Below are positions 23,501 to 24,286 of a stretch of DNA of 24,286 nt, piece by piece. Numbering within the stretch: the first letter of the stretch is position 1; each line of letters begins with the position of its first letter. The translations under genes and the position numbers were made by a program. A model generated the notes under the pieces. That model worked only from the letters and a program-made list of their open reading frames with translations. It was not told the DNA's origin and did not search any database. Origin of the DNA: CAYQPF01 sp964419225 (GTDB taxonomy: Bacteria > Cloacimonadota > Cloacimonadia > Cloacimonadales > CAYQPF01); contig CAYQPF010000074.1 of NCBI GenBank assembly GCA_964419225.1, positions 1-24,286 on the forward strand. The letters run 5' to 3'.

Positions 23501-24126
23501 TGAAATTTAAGCATTTTCTGAAAGCTGAAATAGATACAGAAGATACAGCTTATGATGGGGGATTTGTTGAGTTGGATTTAAATAATGATGGGTTTTTCCC
23601 AATTTTACCAACCAATGGGTATCCCTATACCCTTAGTGTAAATACTAACACACCTGAGACCGGTTTTAATTATTTGTACTCCGGGGATATAAACTGGGAA
23701 CAGGCTGATTTTGATTTATCAGCATTTTCCGGGAATGCTAAATTGAGATTTGTATTTTTGAGTGATGGCGGAGTAACAGCAGAAGGCTGGTACATTGATG
23801 ATATTGAAATTACCAATTATGTTGGAGTTGAAGACCAGGTTCAGATTGCACACACCGCATTATTCCAAAATTCACCAAATCCATTTAATCCGAGTACAAC
23901 GATTAGTTTTCAAATTCCTTCAATTCAGTCAGTTAAATTGGAGATATATAATGTCAGAGGTCAAAGAGTTAAATCTTTGGTAAATGAGAAATTGTCCAAA
24001 GGTTATCATAGTTTTATCTGGAATGGTAAAAATGATATGGGAAAATCTGTTTCCTCAGGAATATATTTCTACAGATTGACTACAGATACACATCATCAAG
24101 TAAAAAAGATGATGATGCTCAAATAG
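20557..24126 (+). CDS. Large gingipain-like C25 cysteine protease with propeptide and sorting domain
   Basis: An 1189-residue exported protease. After the signal peptide (about 1-17) comes a propeptide of about 190 residues (SFSGTEQAGKVSEPGLPYFPIKVVLPP), as in gingipains. The C25 domain spans about 205-590: LDYLLITAES, FVLLAGDTNVIPHR, FAIGRF, catalytic His443 in INHLGHSN, catalytic Cys479 in SQGCYAGSFD, and LIGDPALDIWT. Then follow an Ig-like domain, a CARDB-like domain (about 800-900), a jelly-roll/MAM-like domain (about 925-1090, GGFVELDLNNDG, WYIDDIEI) and the FlgD-like sorting module (1105-1189, NSPNPFNPSTT, WNGKNDMG, SSGIYFYRL). The ribosome site is only AGGA, 8 nt upstream. A terminator-like hairpin lies in the signal-peptide codons. 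The stop codon lies at the start of a hairpin repeat. Confidence 0.93.
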   Translation: MKKYLFLLFSIVPFLLNGTIFLTYEFQSPEMTKVNGYDKISFSGTEQAGKVSEPGLPYFPIKVVLPPNTVISDIQVIREGKVVLNGAYSLYPKQPAIPLSKIGSVPFTEGSREVYNQNAVYPVNPLYSQTTQYYRGYALGFATFTPVEFNPFKKELAYYSRIKIQIETTDRMHANPEFLKNDVATLSYLNKDFANSAELNHYNVSQTRNNDLDYLLITAESKMGIFSQLTYIYGKKGLSTEIVSMESIVANNTGADDQEKLRNYLISRYVQNNVKFVLLAGDTNVIPHRGFYVEMGEYTDNDIPSDLYYNCLDGNWNTDDDSHWGEASEADLAPEFAIGRFCYNNDTEINNFINKVNKYTFSPVVEELKTDLLVGEYLWPNTYGGTYMEEMVGGSSMHGYTTIGVPLSWNFDRLNDTENFEWQSSNLFPKLNLGPNLINHLGHSNTTYCLKIENSQVTTTNITNNGINHNFSNFYSQGCYAGSFDNRTTDLGYTSDCIAEKFTALSTGFVNMVGNSRYGWGSQGSTDGPSQYGHRQFIDAIFGENITTIGYALVDSKIDNIPFITDPVMYWCTYETNLIGDPALDIWTDTPQPITVTYNADFIVGTETINLTANVTDAPVSVEGPDGIIGTGKTSLFGIAEITLSQPILEGQNYIVHISKHNYEVLSDTVASTYSTQPYIFCNNTILTEDGPYVDDLFQSGDSILVALTIKNVGMQANTSPITVSLESESAYFTFSNNNQTIELLNPQSEVTLPQPIVICLNPGVQDNSILTYRVKMQSGTSEFFNTKQLLVHAPAYELISFSLENETSSNYILDPGETANLNITVKNIGSGNAYASLVDFCSDDASITVTNPNGLVNIPSQQTISMTSPLTIQTSTSTEAGTKLLFLTMFDQAGSLFEHTLPISVGQNAFNFENILQGDLFSHTALSGDYGDEWHVSNNRNSTEYGTTSFKCGGEGSIGYSNRLYCALETPQFNLAAGSHLKFKHFLKAEIDTEDTAYDGGFVELDLNNDGFFPILPTNGYPYTLSVNTNTPETGFNYLYSGDINWEQADFDLSAFSGNAKLRFVFLSDGGVTAEGWYIDDIEITNYVGVEDQVQIAHTALFQNSPNPFNPSTTISFQIPSIQSVKLEIYNVRGQRVKSLVNEKLSKGYHSFIWNGKNDMGKSVSSGIYFYRLTTDTHHQVKKMMMLK
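20586..20621 (+). terminator. Terminator-like hairpin inside the C25 protease reading frame
   Basis: AATAGTACCATTT (20586-20598) and AAATGGTACTATT (20604-20616) form a perfect 13-bp stem with a 5-nt loop. Seven T in a row (20615-20621) follow. It begins at about codon 10 of the protease gene and covers the signal-peptide codons. It has the shape of an intrinsic terminator, although AT pairs dominate the stem. Confidence 0.6.
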
Positions 24127-24286
24127 GGACTAGCGTCCAGCATATTTTACAGGTATCATACTAGAGGAGATTGATATTCTGTCTCCTCTAGTCATATGAT
24201 ACGAGGTTAAAATAGTCACTAGCGTCCAGCATATTTTACAGGTATCATACTAGAGGGGCTTGATAATCTTGTCTCCTCTAGTTATT
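24121..24286 (+). repeat. 88-89-bp hairpin repeat, second cluster
   Basis: Two units with a period of 89 bp (the shared ACTAGCGTCCAGC is at 24129 and 24218); the second is cut by the window end. The first unit starts on the last codon and stop of the C25 protease (AAATAG). It folds into a long stem: GTATCATA (24153-24160) plus CTAGAGGAGA (24161-24170) against TCTCCTCTAG (24182-24191), a 3-nt bulge, and TATGATAC (24195-24202). The second unit keeps the CTAGAGG/CCTCTAG stem with changed loop sequence. Confidence 0.9.

Overview
The window looks like a draft or metagenome-assembled chromosome segment from the FCB group of bacteria, most like Cloacimonadota. The main reason is the set of large secreted proteins that end in the same FlgD-like/type IX-type C-terminal sorting module (NPFNP..., IYNIKGQ, WNGK.D..G, SG.YFY.L, LLLK end). 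AT-rich coding sequence, SD-led starts and one promoter of Bacteroidota type (TAnnTTTG) fit this. Placement is inferred from protein character only. A run of exactly 100 N (6431-6530) is a scaffold gap inside a tandem repeat.

Layout. 1-304: repeats and the leader of dnaB. 305-3867: a tightly overlapping housekeeping operon, dnaB - mlaE-like permease - thiB-like lipoprotein - trmL. 4090-6351: a secreted beta-propeller protein with a sorting domain. 6346-7695: about 1.3 kb with no convincing gene, but rich in structure: an 88-bp hairpin repeat, 9-bp and 7-bp repeat arrays, a multi-hairpin element, an 11-bp tandem repeat and a poly-C tract. 7696-12297: three secreted proteins in one likely operon, the last a metzincin-type zinc protease. 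12417-14243: a gingipain-like (C25) cysteine protease without a sorting domain. 14238-14791: repeats only. 14792-18128, minus strand: a nitrilase-family amidase, carbamate kinase and a COG2403-type GTPase related to cyclic 2,3-diphosphoglycerate synthetase. 18280-20135: a PEGA-domain lipoprotein overlapping a ROK sugar kinase. 20197-24126: a tiny secreted protein that resembles a free sorting domain, then a 1189-residue C25 protease with its own sorting domain. 24121-24286: more copies of the hairpin repeat.

How the parts work together. One half of the gene content is cell-surface or secreted: two C25 proteases, one metzincin, two further proteins with sorting domains and a propeller protein, consistent with extracellular protein breakdown by an amino-acid-fermenting organism. 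The minus-strand genes fit nitrogen and carbamoyl metabolism: an amidase, and carbamate kinase, which makes ATP from carbamoyl phosphate.

The most unusual content lies between genes. Four repeat families occupy almost every long gap, several of them starting on the stop codon of the preceding gene. Other points for a second look are a terminator-like hairpin inside the signal-peptide codons of the large C25 protease, a terminator-like hairpin between the GTPase and carbamate kinase genes, and a 190-nt element with mutually exclusive pairings. I see no CRISPR array, tRNA, rRNA, transposase or phage gene.
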